A stretch of 35,374 bases of DNA from positions 1-35,374 of the forward strand of contig SVRR01000020.1 in assembly GCA_015064745.1 (NCBI GenBank). The letters are read 5' to 3'. The notes beneath the pieces were generated by a model. That model was not told the DNA's origin and did not search any database. It worked only from the letters and a program-made list of their open reading frames with translations. This DNA is from Oscillospiraceae bacterium. Its GTDB lineage: Bacteria > Bacillota > Clostridia > Oscillospirales > CAG-272. This document shows positions 1-8,458 of the stretch, in pieces (the stretch's first letter is position 1; every line of letters starts with the position of its first letter). The position numbers and the translations under genes are program-made.

Positions 1-2
1 AC

Positions 3-3000
3 CAAGGCTGGCGCAAAATGGGCGATGCTCTCGTACCTACGGCAGGTGTTATGCAGGTAACCAAAACGACCGACGACGGCGGCAACGTTGCGTACGGCAT
101 CGGCTATAACAATGCGGCGACCCCGACTGTCACCTTTGCGGTAGATGCTGCAATGTATTTGGAGCTTAGCCAAAAGAAGCCTTCGGGCAGAAACGTAGAG
201 ACCGGACGCCGCTTCTCCCTCTTCAACACCATGCCCGCAACCGTATACGCGATCCGCGTTTACAACCGCGCGCTGACGGATGCTGAAAAGCTTCACAACA
301 GCTTTATCGATAAGGCTGCCTTCTATCAGCTCGAAATTGACGGCTTTACCGGACTCGACGCTGCAAAGAAGGAAAACATTTACAACTACTTCGCAACCGT
401 TGGCTTCGACGCTGACGCGACAGAGCTTCAGGCTCGCTACAACTTCTACGCTGCAGGCTCGGCAGACGCTTTGACCGAGGGCGCGATTTCCTTCACGGAG
501 ATCCTTCCTATCCTCGCGAACGCTTCCGGCTACCGTGCGCTGTTCAGCGTCAACAAGCTCTCGCTTGATCTTTTGGAAGACAACGGCTACACCGTTACCT
601 TCGGCGCGCTTGTAGCTCCCGCTACCGCAGCGAACGTTGAGCTCGGTGCTGACGGTGTCAAGAACATCGTCGTTGGCGGCGAGGGTGGCTCGGGCATCTT
701 CTATCAGCTGGCACACGCCGGCGGCTGGTACTACTCCGCTGCAATCACGGCAGATGACGTTGATTACTACGGCGTAGACATGGTCGTTCGCGGCTACGTC
801 ACCGTTGAAAAGGACGGCAAGAGCTACACTGCGTACGACAATGCGTCTCTTGAAGGCGTTGAGCAGATTTCCATTCTTGACGCTGCTGATTACTTCGTCA
901 ACAAGTTTGACGGCGATATCGTTACGCAGTACAAGTACATGAACTCCGCTGCTCTGCGCGCGATCCTCGCGGAATACGGCTACGATGCACGTGTATCGCT
1001 TGACGATGACCTCGTTATCTACGTTGACGCCGCAAGCGCCAACGGCGACAACAACGGTCTCACCAAGGATACTGCATACACAACGATCGGTGCGGCATTT
1101 GACGCTGCTAAGGCACACCTCGCGAAGACGGGCCGCAAGACGGTAACCATTCAGCTTGGCGAGGGCACCTACTACGTGACCGAGACGATGACCCTTTCGG
1201 CTGAGGATATCCTTGCCGATGAGTACAGCTTCGAGGTCGTTGGTAGCGGCAACACCACCGTTCTTACCTCCGAGGTTGAGATCGAATACAATCGCGTCGA
1301 GGGTGTAACGGGCGGTCTGGTAGAGGGCGAGTTCGGTTATTACGTACAGCTTCCTCAGAACGCAGACGGCTCCTATCCTTACTTCCGTGCGCTGTATGCG
1401 GACGGTAAGCTCGTAGGTCCTGCACACAAGGGCGACAGTGAAGAAACTTGGAGACCTGCGGACTTCTACATTACCGAAAGCAGCAGCCGCAACCCCTTGA
1501 CGGACGTTAGGCTTGAAATTGCTCCTACCGCTGACAAGGATAATGACGGGGTGGACGAAACGGTCGACACCGACTGGGCGCTTAGCACGGAGAACGTTGC
1601 GAAGGCGAAGTACGCTGTGTTTAAGCTTCCCGTTGCGATGCTGAGCGCTGATGAATACGGCGATTGGGAAAGCTACCTTGAGTACTATGACGGCGCCGAG
1701 CTTCACATGGTTTGGGATTGGGAGGCTTCCGTTGTAAGCATTGATCACATCGAGAAGGATCCCAACAGCAACGACTACGTATATGCTTATGCGGCATATG
1801 AGAACTTCCCCTCCGGCTTCCACGAGGGACATTACATCGTAAAACACACCTACGTTTGGTTTGAGAATTCGCCTGTCTTTATGGCACTTGAGGGCAACGG
1901 CTACTACTACGACGCTGAAGACGGTCAGTTGTATTATCCCGACGCTCTTGCCACAAAGAAGCTGACCTATGCTTCTCTTGAAAACCTCTTCGTTCTTGAT
2001 AACGTTAGAAACATTTCCTTCAAGAATCTTACTATGACGGGTGTTGACAGCGATTATCTCGAAGCAGATGTTGGCTTGAATCTTGGTCAGGCAGGCTCGC
2101 TCACCTTGCGCGAGGGCGGCGAAGAGACCTCGATCGGCTTTATCGAGCATGCCGCGATCTTCGGTACGAACGTAACGGGACTTGACGTGCAGAACGTTTC
2201 TATCCGCAACGTCCTCGGTGCCGGTATTACCGTGAAGGGTCATGCAAAGGATATCGTGATCGACTCCTCCTCCTTCGAGAACATCGGTGGCTCCGCAATT
2301 CAGCTTGCGCAGAAAGACACCTATGCGAAGAACGTAGAGATCACCGATAACTACGTGAACAACACGGGTACGCTTTACCAGGCTTGCGCAGGTATTATGA
2401 CTGCCGACCTCGCAAACGCGAAGATCATCGGCAACACGGTAACCAATACCACTTGGTGTGCTGTTTCCGTCGGTCTGTCTTGGAGCGTTCCTCAGTCGAC
2501 TGTCGGCTCCATCGTAAACGGCGGTGAGATCAATCTCTTCAACGTTGAGATCGCGTACAACTACGTGACCAACATGATGACCTGCACGGGTGACGGCGGT
2601 GCTTTCTACCTGAACGGCGGCGCGGTTTCTCGCGGCAAGTTGAAGGATCTTACGGACGACGATGACAGCGTTTATAACTACATTCACCACAACTACGTGG
2701 TTATGAGCAACGAGTGCGGCTTGCGTGGCGATAACGCGGACGGATACCGCAAAACCTACTGCTACTACTTCGAGTGCTCCTCGTCCAACTGGCTCTCTTA
2801 CGAGAACGTGCTTGTCAACGAGGTCAACAAGCTCTATCCTAACGCTAAATTTTACGGCGTATACCTCCAAAGAGAGGGTGACTCTGAAGAGGGTGCGAAA
2901 AACGCTGCCAGCCACATCACGATGGTTGGTAACTACTACATCGGATTCAATTCGGTAAAACAGGTCTTCAATATTCCTAATAACCCCAACCCCGATTTCG

Positions 3001-4358
3001 CTCAGGTTGCTAACGACTACGTATACGCAAGCGTTGCTGATCTTGAGAATTCGAAGACGCTGGCTCAGCTTGAGGGCGCAACCGATGATACGACGAAGCA
3101 CAATAGCGCGACCTGCATGAATTCTCCCGCAGGTGCGGGCGCTATCGTTGCGGGCATCTACGGTGCTTGCGGCACTACGAACAACACCGCGGGTAAGACC
3201 AGCGGTCTGAACGCAACGCTTGACGCTACTCCCAAGGCAGACAGAGTCATTCTTAACGACGCTGAGCTGGTCAACCTTCCTACCTTCGGTGGTATTACGC
3301 CCACTCTCGCGACGGTTACCTTCGTTGAGGGTGAGACGCAGGCTGTTGTCAAGGGCGCTGTAGGCACGAGCGTTTCCGCTCCTCTTGCCTTCGCACAGCC
3401 CGGCTACCGTTACACCTTCTATGATGCGAACGGTAACGAGATCGACCTTGCAACCTTTGCGGTTCCCGCAGACGGTGCTACGATCACCGTTGTATCCGAG
3501 ACTGACCTCCGCACGGTTACCATCCGCGGTGGTAAAGAAACGGTTAAAGTAGGGGTTGCTCCCGGTGAGACCTTCGAGCTTCCCGCTATACTGGTCGAAA
3601 AGGGTAAGGTTGCTACGCTGACCGTTAGAAATACCGGTGCTGTGGTTGACCTTGCGACCTTCAAGATGCCCGACGCGGACATCGAGATGCTCATCAGCTA
3701 CGTCTCGCAGATGTACAGCGCAAGCTTTGACGACGGCAAGGGCACGAAGGTTGACTTTATCGGTTACTTCGGCGAACAGGTCGTGATCAACGAGGCGCTC
3801 TTCACGAAGGAGCACTACACGACGTCGTATAAGATCGGCGACGAGGTGATTTCTCTTGATAACCTCACCTTGCCCGAGGGCAATATCGAGATCACGGTCG
3901 TTTACACGCCCATCAAGTATACGGTTACCTTCATCGGTGACCTTAGCCAGGGCGACGCGGCCAAGTATCATACCTACGGCACGATTGAGGTTGAGTTCGG
4001 TCAGCTCATCGACGCCTCGAGCATCCTCACTCCCGACATTGAGGGCGAAGACGGCCTCGTAGCTCGCTTCGTTGCTTGGGAAGGCTTCGTAGCCGGCGAC
4101 ACCACGCTGAACGCAGACAATATCGACGTTGAAAACGGTACGGTATTCTGGGCTAAGATCGAGTGGGTTACCGGACTTGCGTTGGGTGATATTGACCGCG
4201 ACGGTGAGATCACGATGGCAGACGTTACCGAGCTTGTAGCTATCATTTCCGGTGCTCCCAAGCCGAGCGGTGTTACCGTTGACTTGGACGGTGACGGAGA
4301 GGTTACGATGGCAGACGTTACCGAGCTTGTAGCTATCATTTCCGGTTCTGCTTCGTAA
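3..4358 (+). CDS. Large secreted beta-helix protein with C-terminal type I dockerin (5' partial)
   Basis: The reading frame is open to the left edge, so the N-terminus and any signal peptide are missing; the first ATG, at 18, is probably internal. About 1,450 residues are visible (numbered from that ATG). Residues 75-105 (AIRVYNRALTDAEKLHN) look like the end of a LamG/concanavalin-like domain. From about 331 (YVDAASANGDNNG) a right-handed parallel beta-helix of the pectate-lyase-like type begins, with Asn-rich rungs clearest around 720-870. Residues about 1090-1385 hold several beta-rich modules resembling InlB-type or Ig-like repeats. The last 57 residues are a dockerin: two calcium-binding repeats, DIDRDGEITMADVTELV and DLDGDGEVTMADVTELV. 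Dockerins bind cohesins, and the next gene carries a cohesin-like domain. The likely role is an extracellular polysaccharide-active or binding protein; enzyme activity cannot be assigned from the sequence. Confidence 0.85.
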   Translation, partial: QGWRKMGDALVPTAGVMQVTKTTDDGGNVAYGIGYNNAATPTVTFAVDAAMYLELSQKKPSGRNVETGRRFSLFNTMPATVYAIRVYNRALTDAEKLHNSFIDKAAFYQLEIDGFTGLDAAKKENIYNYFATVGFDADATELQARYNFYAAGSADALTEGAISFTEILPILANASGYRALFSVNKLSLDLLEDNGYTVTFGALVAPATAANVELGADGVKNIVVGGEGGSGIFYQLAHAGGWYYSAAITADDVDYYGVDMVVRGYVTVEKDGKSYTAYDNASLEGVEQISILDAADYFVNKFDGDIVTQYKYMNSAALRAILAEYGYDARVSLDDDLVIYVDAASANGDNNGLTKDTAYTTIGAAFDAAKAHLAKTGRKTVTIQLGEGTYYVTETMTLSAEDILADEYSFEVVGSGNTTVLTSEVEIEYNRVEGVTGGLVEGEFGYYVQLPQNADGSYPYFRALYADGKLVGPAHKGDSEETWRPADFYITESSSRNPLTDVRLEIAPTADKDNDGVDETVDTDWALSTENVAKAKYAVFKLPVAMLSADEYGDWESYLEYYDGAELHMVWDWEASVVSIDHIEKDPNSNDYVYAYAAYENFPSGFHEGHYIVKHTYVWFENSPVFMALEGNGYYYDAEDGQLYYPDALATKKLTYASLENLFVLDNVRNISFKNLTMTGVDSDYLEADVGLNLGQAGSLTLREGGEETSIGFIEHAAIFGTNVTGLDVQNVSIRNVLGAGITVKGHAKDIVIDSSSFENIGGSAIQLAQKDTYAKNVEITDNYVNNTGTLYQACAGIMTADLANAKIIGNTVTNTTWCAVSVGLSWSVPQSTVGSIVNGGEINLFNVEIAYNYVTNMMTCTGDGGAFYLNGGAVSRGKLKDLTDDDDSVYNYIHHNYVVMSNECGLRGDNADGYRKTYCYYFECSSSNWLSYENVLVNEVNKLYPNAKFYGVYLQREGDSEEGAKNAASHITMVGNYYIGFNSVKQVFNIPNNPNPDFAQVANDYVYASVADLENSKTLAQLEGATDDTTKHNSATCMNSPAGAGAIVAGIYGACGTTNNTAGKTSGLNATLDATPKADRVILNDAELVNLPTFGGITPTLATVTFVEGETQAVVKGAVGTSVSAPLAFAQPGYRYTFYDANGNEIDLATFAVPADGATITVVSETDLRTVTIRGGKETVKVGVAPGETFELPAILVEKGKVATLTVRNTGAVVDLATFKMPDADIEMLISYVSQMYSASFDDGKGTKVDFIGYFGEQVVINEALFTKEHYTTSYKIGDEVISLDNLTLPEGNIEITVVYTPIKYTVTFIGDLSQGDAAKYHTYGTIEVEFGQLIDASSILTPDIEGEDGLVARFVAWEGFVAGDTTLNADNIDVENGTVFWAKIEWVTGLALGDIDRDGEITMADVTELVAIISGAPKPSGVTVDLDGDGEVTMADVTELVAIISGSAS

Positions 4359-4370
4359 TCCCCTAAAATC

Positions 4371-4394
4371 CACGCTTGCCGCACGGCAAGCGTG
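4371..4394 (+). terminator. Perfect hairpin just after the dockerin gene
   Basis: A 10-bp perfect stem (CACGCTTGCC/GGCAAGCGTG) with a GCAC loop starts 12 bases after the stop codon. It has no T-run, so it may protect the 3' end or assist the terminator that follows at 4412. Confidence 0.5.
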
Positions 4395-4411
4395 GGAATG
4401 AAAATTCCCTC

Positions 4412-4442
4412 CGTGGGTGGCTCGTCCACCCACGTTTTTTTT
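4412..4442 (+). terminator. Intrinsic terminator of the dockerin gene
   Basis: A 9-bp perfect stem (CGTGGGTGG/CCACCCACG) with a 5-base loop is followed by eight consecutive T. It ends the large surface-protein transcript before the repeat region. Confidence 0.88.
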
Positions 4443-4450
4443 ACAAAGCG

Positions 4451-4816
4451 TCCCTCTTCGAGGCGCCCAAAGGGCATGCCTTGTGCTGAGGGGGACCACG
4501 AAGTGGTGGAAGGAGTGTGCTTCAATTCTCCTTGTTTCGGTTACGCGCTTCGGGGAACTCCCTCAGTCACCTTCGATGACAGCGCTCTTCCTGAAACATA
4601 GTCGAAATGTGCGCTCGGCATAGCCTCGCTTCATTTCTGCTTGTTTCAGTTACACGCTTCGGGGAACTCCCTCAGTCACCTTCGATGACAGCGCTCTTCC
4701 TGAAACATAGTCGAAATGTGCGCTCGGCATAGCCTCGCTTCATTTCTGCTTGTTTCAGTTACACGCTTCGGGAAAACAGTTATCAACTGTTTTCCCTCGC
4801 TTACCTCATAGAGGGA
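4451..4816 (+). repeat. MITE-like interspersed element, copy A (with internal 109-bp duplication)
   Basis: The element begins TCCCTCTTCGAGG and ends CCTCATAGAGGGA, imperfect 13-bp terminal inverted repeats. It matches copy B at 7085-7341. The first 167 bases (4448-4614 against 7082-7248) align without a gap and with about 14 mismatches by hand. Copy A is 366 bp and copy B 257 bp; the difference is exactly the 109-bp unit that is tandemly duplicated in copy A. Near its right end is a hairpin, GGGAAAACAG/CTGTTTTCCC, around TTATCAA. No convincing protein is encoded. It fills most of the 606-bp gap between two surface-protein genes. Confidence 0.8.
4531..4772 (+). repeat. 109-bp tandem duplication inside copy A
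   Basis: Units run 4531-4639 and 4640-4748, followed by a partial third unit to about 4772. The two full units differ at only a few bases (for example TTCGGTTACGCG against TTCAGTTACACG), so the duplication is probably recent. The period of 109 is the same between the first, second and partial third starts. Confidence 0.9.
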
Positions 4817-4960
4817 GGCAGACGGAGGGCGTTTTCTCCGAGACACCGTGCCGTGCTGTTGACGACGGCGAGAGACAATTTTGGACAGGCGGCGAACAGC
4901 GGCATTTTTTTCTCTACATATTATGTATTTAAATCGCGCTGCTTTTTTCGCAAAAAACTC

Positions 4961-4989
4961 TTGACAAAAAAGGAAAGATATGCTATCAT
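4961..4989 (+). promoter_or_regulatory. Sigma-A promoter of the cohesin-like gene
   Basis: TTGACA (4961-4966), a 17-base spacer and TATCAT (4984-4989). The start codon is 60 bases downstream, preceded by AAGGAG at 5036-5041. Confidence 0.8.
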
Positions 4990-5048
4990 AATGATAGAAT
5001 ATGCGTAGTATCGAATGACGCAAATTAACGAATTTAAGGAGAACCAAA

Positions 5049-6770
5049 ATGAAAAAGAAAATTCTCTCTTTGGTCTTGGTTGCAGCGATGCTTTCGTCGT
5101 TGTTCGTGATTGCTCCCGTATCGGGCGCGACCGAGGCTGCGGCAACGGTAAGTCTTGGCGATTCTCTGGTTTCCGCCGCAGGCGAAACGATTGAAATCGA
5201 CGTTATTCTTAAGGCGGATGAGCTTCTTTGGAACTACGCTTTCAGCTATGCTTACGATGCCGACAAGCTGACGCTGGTTGACATCGCTGACAAGCTGGGC
5301 AACGGCGTTATGGCAAAGTCTGCAGAAGGCGATACCTACAAGGAAGTCGTTCTGAACTCTCCTTACAGTGTATTCACTTGGTCTCAGACCAACAACGTAG
5401 GTAGAGACGTTTCTGCCGGTGTTGTGGTTGCTACCATGGTATTCACTGTGAACGCGGGCGTTTCCGGTGAAGCAAAGGTTGAGCTTCTCAATCCTCAGCG
5501 TCAAGACGGCTACTATCTTAACTACGTTCAGATGGGCGCAAGCGACAACAAGGTTAAGTATGGCGGTGACGTTATTGCTATTGGCAATGCAGAGGCTTCT
5601 GTGCTCGTTCTTCCCGAAGGATACATTGATCTCTCTGCCGCAAATCCGGCTGATTTTACCGGCGATGACTTCGCGGGAGATACTATCACCAAGTACAACG
5701 GTTCAAGCACCGGCACGGTAATTGTTCCTTCGCAGTACCCCGGTATGATGGGAATGGGTACCGTAGTGACCATCGCTGATGGTGCGTTTGCAAAGCCCTC
5801 GTTTTCCACGCTGGTCATTCCCGCGTCTGTTGCGACCATTGGTACGAGTTCCGCCAAGTCACCTGTTCTTTTCGGCCCCGCGAACGATGTGAAGGTCATC
5901 GTTTTGAATCCGAACGCTACTTTTGGTAACATGCCGTTTTACACAGCGCCCGGATTCGGCTCTATAACGATCTGTGGTTATGCAGATTCTACGGCAGAGG
6001 CGTATGCCAAAGCGGCAGGCTTTGCTTTTGAAGAGATTTCTCTTTGCAATGTGACTATCGACGGCAAGACCTTCCTTGCTCCTACCGAGACCACGGCTCC
6101 CGGTATGACGGAGAACGCTGACGGCGAGCTCGTCGTTGCTTGGACGGACGGCACGAACACCTATCTTCCCGGTCAGGCAATGAACTTGACGGGTGACGTT
6201 ACTTTGACGGCTGCTAAGACGGTTGCAAAGCCTACGACCTCTACCGATATCGACTTCAAGCTGGCTGCTTTCTATGAAGAGGGCACGACGAACAGAGTTG
6301 AGAACTCTGATCTTTCCATGCGCTTCAGAGCAACCTTCTCCATTGAGGATTATGCGACGCTGAAAGATCTTGGTACCGTACAGCTCGGTATGCTGATCAC
6401 TCCCGCGAAGTACGTTTCTCTTGCAGGCTCCTTCACCAAGGAGGCACTCGGTGGAATCGGTGCAGCAAACGGCGCTTACATTGACGTTCCTCTGGCGGGC
6501 TATTACGAAAAGACGGCGACCGATTACATCTTTGCTGCTCGTTTGGCAAACTTCTCGGCTAAAACGCTTGAAAAGAACCCTGATTTTGCCGCTGTGATGT
6601 ATGCCACCGTTACTGCTGCTGACGGCACGACCTTTACCGTATACGGTGACTTCAATCTTGCCGCTAACAGCAACGTAAAGAGCTTGGCTCAGGCAATTCA
6701 CGATACCAACGCTGACCTTACCAACATGCAAAAGGGTTGGCTTTCCGACCTGATCGGCTCGTTTAACTGA
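5049..6770 (+). CDS. Secreted protein with cohesin-like domain and LRR_5-like repeats
   Basis: The 573-residue product starts with a signal peptide (MKKKILSLVLVAAMLSSLFV, then a hydrophobic stretch to about residue 30). Residues about 33-175 have the pattern of a cohesin: AGETIEIDVILKA, a strand with YDADKLTLVDI, and GVVVATMVFTVNAGVSG near the end. Residues about 215-335 (VTIADGAFAKPSFSTLVIPA) resemble BspA-type LRR_5 repeats. Residues about 335-395 resemble a Listeria/Bacteroides-type beta repeat. The last 170 residues (SMRFRATFSIEDY, VQLGMLITPAKYV, YIFAARLANF) form a module I recall from other clostridial surface proteins but cannot name. No sortase motif, S-layer domain or dockerin is visible, so how it is held at the cell is unclear. 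A cohesin next to a dockerin gene suggests the two products bind. The start is fixed by AAGGAG 8 bases upstream. Confidence 0.8.
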   Translation: MKKKILSLVLVAAMLSSLFVIAPVSGATEAAATVSLGDSLVSAAGETIEIDVILKADELLWNYAFSYAYDADKLTLVDIADKLGNGVMAKSAEGDTYKEVVLNSPYSVFTWSQTNNVGRDVSAGVVVATMVFTVNAGVSGEAKVELLNPQRQDGYYLNYVQMGASDNKVKYGGDVIAIGNAEASVLVLPEGYIDLSAANPADFTGDDFAGDTITKYNGSSTGTVIVPSQYPGMMGMGTVVTIADGAFAKPSFSTLVIPASVATIGTSSAKSPVLFGPANDVKVIVLNPNATFGNMPFYTAPGFGSITICGYADSTAEAYAKAAGFAFEEISLCNVTIDGKTFLAPTETTAPGMTENADGELVVAWTDGTNTYLPGQAMNLTGDVTLTAAKTVAKPTTSTDIDFKLAAFYEEGTTNRVENSDLSMRFRATFSIEDYATLKDLGTVQLGMLITPAKYVSLAGSFTKEALGGIGAANGAYIDVPLAGYYEKTATDYIFAARLANFSAKTLEKNPDFAAVMYATVTAADGTTFTVYGDFNLAANSNVKSLAQAIHDTNADLTNMQKGWLSDLIGSFN

Positions 6771-6796
6771 GAAATAAGTGAAAGGAGAACATAGAA

Positions 6797-6922
6797 ATGA
6801 AAAAGATTTATGAGGCACCTGTTGCAGAAGAAATCTACGCAGATGTTCCTGCGCTTATGAGCGACGCACTTCTCTCCGGCAACGATAACAGCGGAGACGA
6901 CCTTGCATGGGATCTTCTGTAA
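6797..6922 (+). CDS. 41-residue peptide of unknown function
   Basis: This short gene lies 26 bases after the cohesin-like gene and has its own strong ribosome site (AAAGGAG, about 10 bases before ATG). The product starts MKKIYEAPVAEEIYADVPAL and ends in an acidic, Asn/Gly-rich tail, NDNSGDDLAWDLL. It has no signal peptide, membrane segment or cysteine. The opening M-K-K-x-Y-x-x-P resembles families of 40-50 residue hypothetical proteins seen in many gut bacteria, but I know of no assigned function. A terminator follows 27 bases after the stop, so it is probably the last gene of the cohesin transcript. That position, the ribosome site and the clean ending support a real gene. Confidence 0.7.
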   Translation: MKKIYEAPVAEEIYADVPALMSDALLSGNDNSGDDLAWDLL

Positions 6923-6949
6923 TTTCTAAAGGTTAACCGAAAAGCTTAC

Positions 6950-6982
6950 GCCCAACCTTCTTGAAAGAAGGTTGGGCATTTT
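6950..6982 (+). terminator. Intrinsic terminator after the small peptide gene
   Basis: An 11-bp perfect stem (GCCCAACCTTC/GAAGGTTGGGC) with a 6-base loop is followed by ATTTT. It closes the cohesin-peptide unit. Confidence 0.85.
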
Positions 6983-7050
6983 CGTCGTTTATCCAAATGA
7001 GAGATGCAGGGCACAGTGCTCTCAAAGAGGACTCCCCCACCCGCTTGCGC

Positions 7051-7350
7051 GGGAGCCTAGTAAAAATGCGCGCAAATCATAGCCTCCCTCTTTGAGGCGC
7101 CCAAAGGGCGTGCCTTGTGCTGAGGGGGACCACGAAGCGGTGGAAGGAATGTGCTTCATTTCTCTTTGTTTTGGTTGCACGCTTCGGGGAACTCCCTCAG
7201 TCACCTTCGGTGCCGGCGCTCTTCCTGAAACATAGTCGAAATGAGCGCAAATCACAGATTTGCTTCATTTCTCCTTGTTTCAGTTACACACTTCGTGCAA
7301 ACGGTTATCAACCGTTTGCACTCGCTTACCTCAATGAGGGAGCCTAGTAA
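7051..7350. repeat. 13-base direct repeat flanking copy B
   Basis: GGGAGCCTAGTAA occurs at 7051-7063 and again at 7338-7350, the second overlapping the right end of copy B. The left copy follows a small hairpin (CCCGCTTGCGCGGG, about 7040-7053), so it is probably the right end of a further, truncated member of the same repeat family rather than a target-site duplication. Confidence 0.6.
7085..7341 (+). repeat. MITE-like interspersed element, copy B
   Basis: A 257-bp element with terminal inverted repeats TCCCTCTTTGAGG (7085-7097) and CCTCAATGAGGGA (7329-7341), matching 12 of 13. It shows about 92 percent identity without gaps to copy A over the first 167 bases. Where copy A has GCTCGGCATAGCCTCGC, copy B carries a small hairpin, GCAAATCACAGATTTGC (about 7247-7263). 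Near the right end is GTGCAAACGG/CCGTTTGCAC around TTATCAA, the counterpart of the hairpin in copy A. It lies between the cohesin-peptide terminator and the terminator of rplJ-rplL, and no protein is supported. Confidence 0.8.
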
Positions 7351-7384
7351 TGGAAGAAGTGTGCTTCTTTTCTCCCGATGCTAA

Positions 7385-7417
7385 AAAAAGCGTTGTGTCA
7401 AAGACACAACGCTTTTT
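7385..7417 (-). terminator. Bidirectional intrinsic terminator of rplJ-rplL
   Basis: A 15-bp perfect stem (AAAAAGCGTTGTGTC/GACACAACGCTTTTT) with an AAA loop. On the minus strand it ends the ribosomal-protein transcript with a run of T; the same arms also give a T-run on the plus strand. Confidence 0.9.
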
Positions 7418-7477
7418 GGTTTTGCCGTTCCGCCTGAACAGGTGCAAGCGGAACGCGCGATTTTCGGGGTGGTTAGA

Positions 7478-7852
7478 TTACTTCACCTCAACAGTAGCGC
7501 CGGCTTCCTTCAGCTCAGCAGCAACCTTTTCAGCCTCTTCCTTAGAAACGCCAGCCTTAACGGTCTGAGGAGCGCCCTCAACCATGTCCTTAGCTTCCTT
7601 CAGGCCGAGACCGGTGATGGAGCGAACAGCCTTGATAACGTTGAGCTTGGATGCGCCTGCATCGGTAAGAACAACGTCAAACTCGGTCTTCTCTTCAACA
7701 GCGGCAGCAGCAGCGGGAGCAGCAGCGCCTGCAACAGCTACGGGAGCTGCGGATACGCCAAACTCTTCTTCAAGAGCCTTTACGAGGTCAGCAAGTTCAA
7801 GAATGGTAAGCTCCTTGACAAGATCAAGGATCTGAGTGGTCTTTTCGTTCAT
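7478..7852 (-). CDS. rplL: 50S ribosomal protein L7/L12
   Basis: The 124-residue product has the normal length and two-domain layout. The N-terminal dimer and L10-binding helix region ([20 protein letters not shown]) is followed by an Ala/Pro-rich hinge at about 35-52 and the C-terminal factor-binding domain ([35 protein letters not shown]). It forms the L12 stalk that recruits translation GTPases. GGAGG lies 10 bases before the ATG. It is the second gene of rplJ-rplL, 63 bases after rplJ, and should be governed by the L10 leader. Confidence 0.98.
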   Translation of the reverse strand: MNEKTTQILDLVKELTILELADLVKALEEEFGVSAAPVAVAGAAAPAAAAAVEEKTEFDVVLTDAGASKLNVIKAVRSITGLGLKEAKDMVEGAPQTVKAGVSKEEAEKVAAELKEAGATVEVK

Positions 7853-7915
7853 TTTAAGATACCTCCAAATATAAGTTTGTTTGTTTTTTGTTTATGAATG
7901 GGTTAAGCGGTTGTC

Positions 7916-8431
7916 TCACGCTTCTGCGGGAGCGCCTTCGTTTTCCTTGTCGATCTTCGCCTGAAGAACACGGGCAAAGCTGTACAAGGAAGAGGTCAAG
8001 CTGCCGAGCATTCTGCCGATAAGCACTTCCTTGGAAGGAATGCTTGCGAGATTCTCAACGCCTGCCTTATCAAGAACGACACCGTCAAGGAAGCCTGCGC
8101 GAATCTCGAAGGACTCGATCTTCTCGGCATACTCCTTCATGATCTTTGCTGCTGCAATCGCGTCGGTTGCGCTGGTTGCAATTGCGGTCATTCCGCCGAG
8201 ATACTGCTTCATCTCGGAAAGGTCAGCCGCGTCACATGCACGACCCGTAAGAGTGTTCTTTACGACAGTGTATTCTACGCCTGCGGCACGCAGTGCTGCG
8301 CGAAGCTTGGTATCGTCAGCCACCGAGATACCCTCATACTTTACGAGGACACCGGCGGTTGCAGCCTTCAGCTTCTCAGCAAGTGCGGCTACGAGCGCAG
8401 TCTTCTGTTCCAAAATCTTCTGACTGGGCAT
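7916..8431 (-). CDS. rplJ: 50S ribosomal protein L10
   Basis: 171 residues, normal for L10 (MPSQKILEQKTALVAALAEK, YTVVKNTLTGRA, ASIPSKEVLIGRMLGSL). L10 is the base of the L12 stalk: its N-terminal domain binds 23S rRNA and its C-terminal helix binds L12 dimers. GGAGGTGG precedes the ATG. The gene has a long leader carrying an L10-binding RNA element and an attenuator, so excess L10 (or L10-L12) should lower its own expression. rplL follows. Confidence 0.98.
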   Translation of the reverse strand: MPSQKILEQKTALVAALAEKLKAATAGVLVKYEGISVADDTKLRAALRAAGVEYTVVKNTLTGRACDAADLSEMKQYLGGMTAIATSATDAIAAAKIMKEYAEKIESFEIRAGFLDGVVLDKAGVENLASIPSKEVLIGRMLGSLTSSLYSFARVLQAKIDKENEGAPAEA

Positions 8432-8458
8432 TTGGTTCCACCTCCGTTAAAATTTCAA

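Noticed and set aside
4451-4816. CRISPR-like array, because of the regular 109-bp period
   Set aside because: Only two and a part units exist, there are no unique spacers, and the units sit inside a MITE-like element.
5859-6818. Open frame of about 319 codons antisense to the cohesin-like gene
   Set aside because: No ribosome site or recognisable domain; the plus-strand gene has a promoter, signal peptide and domains.
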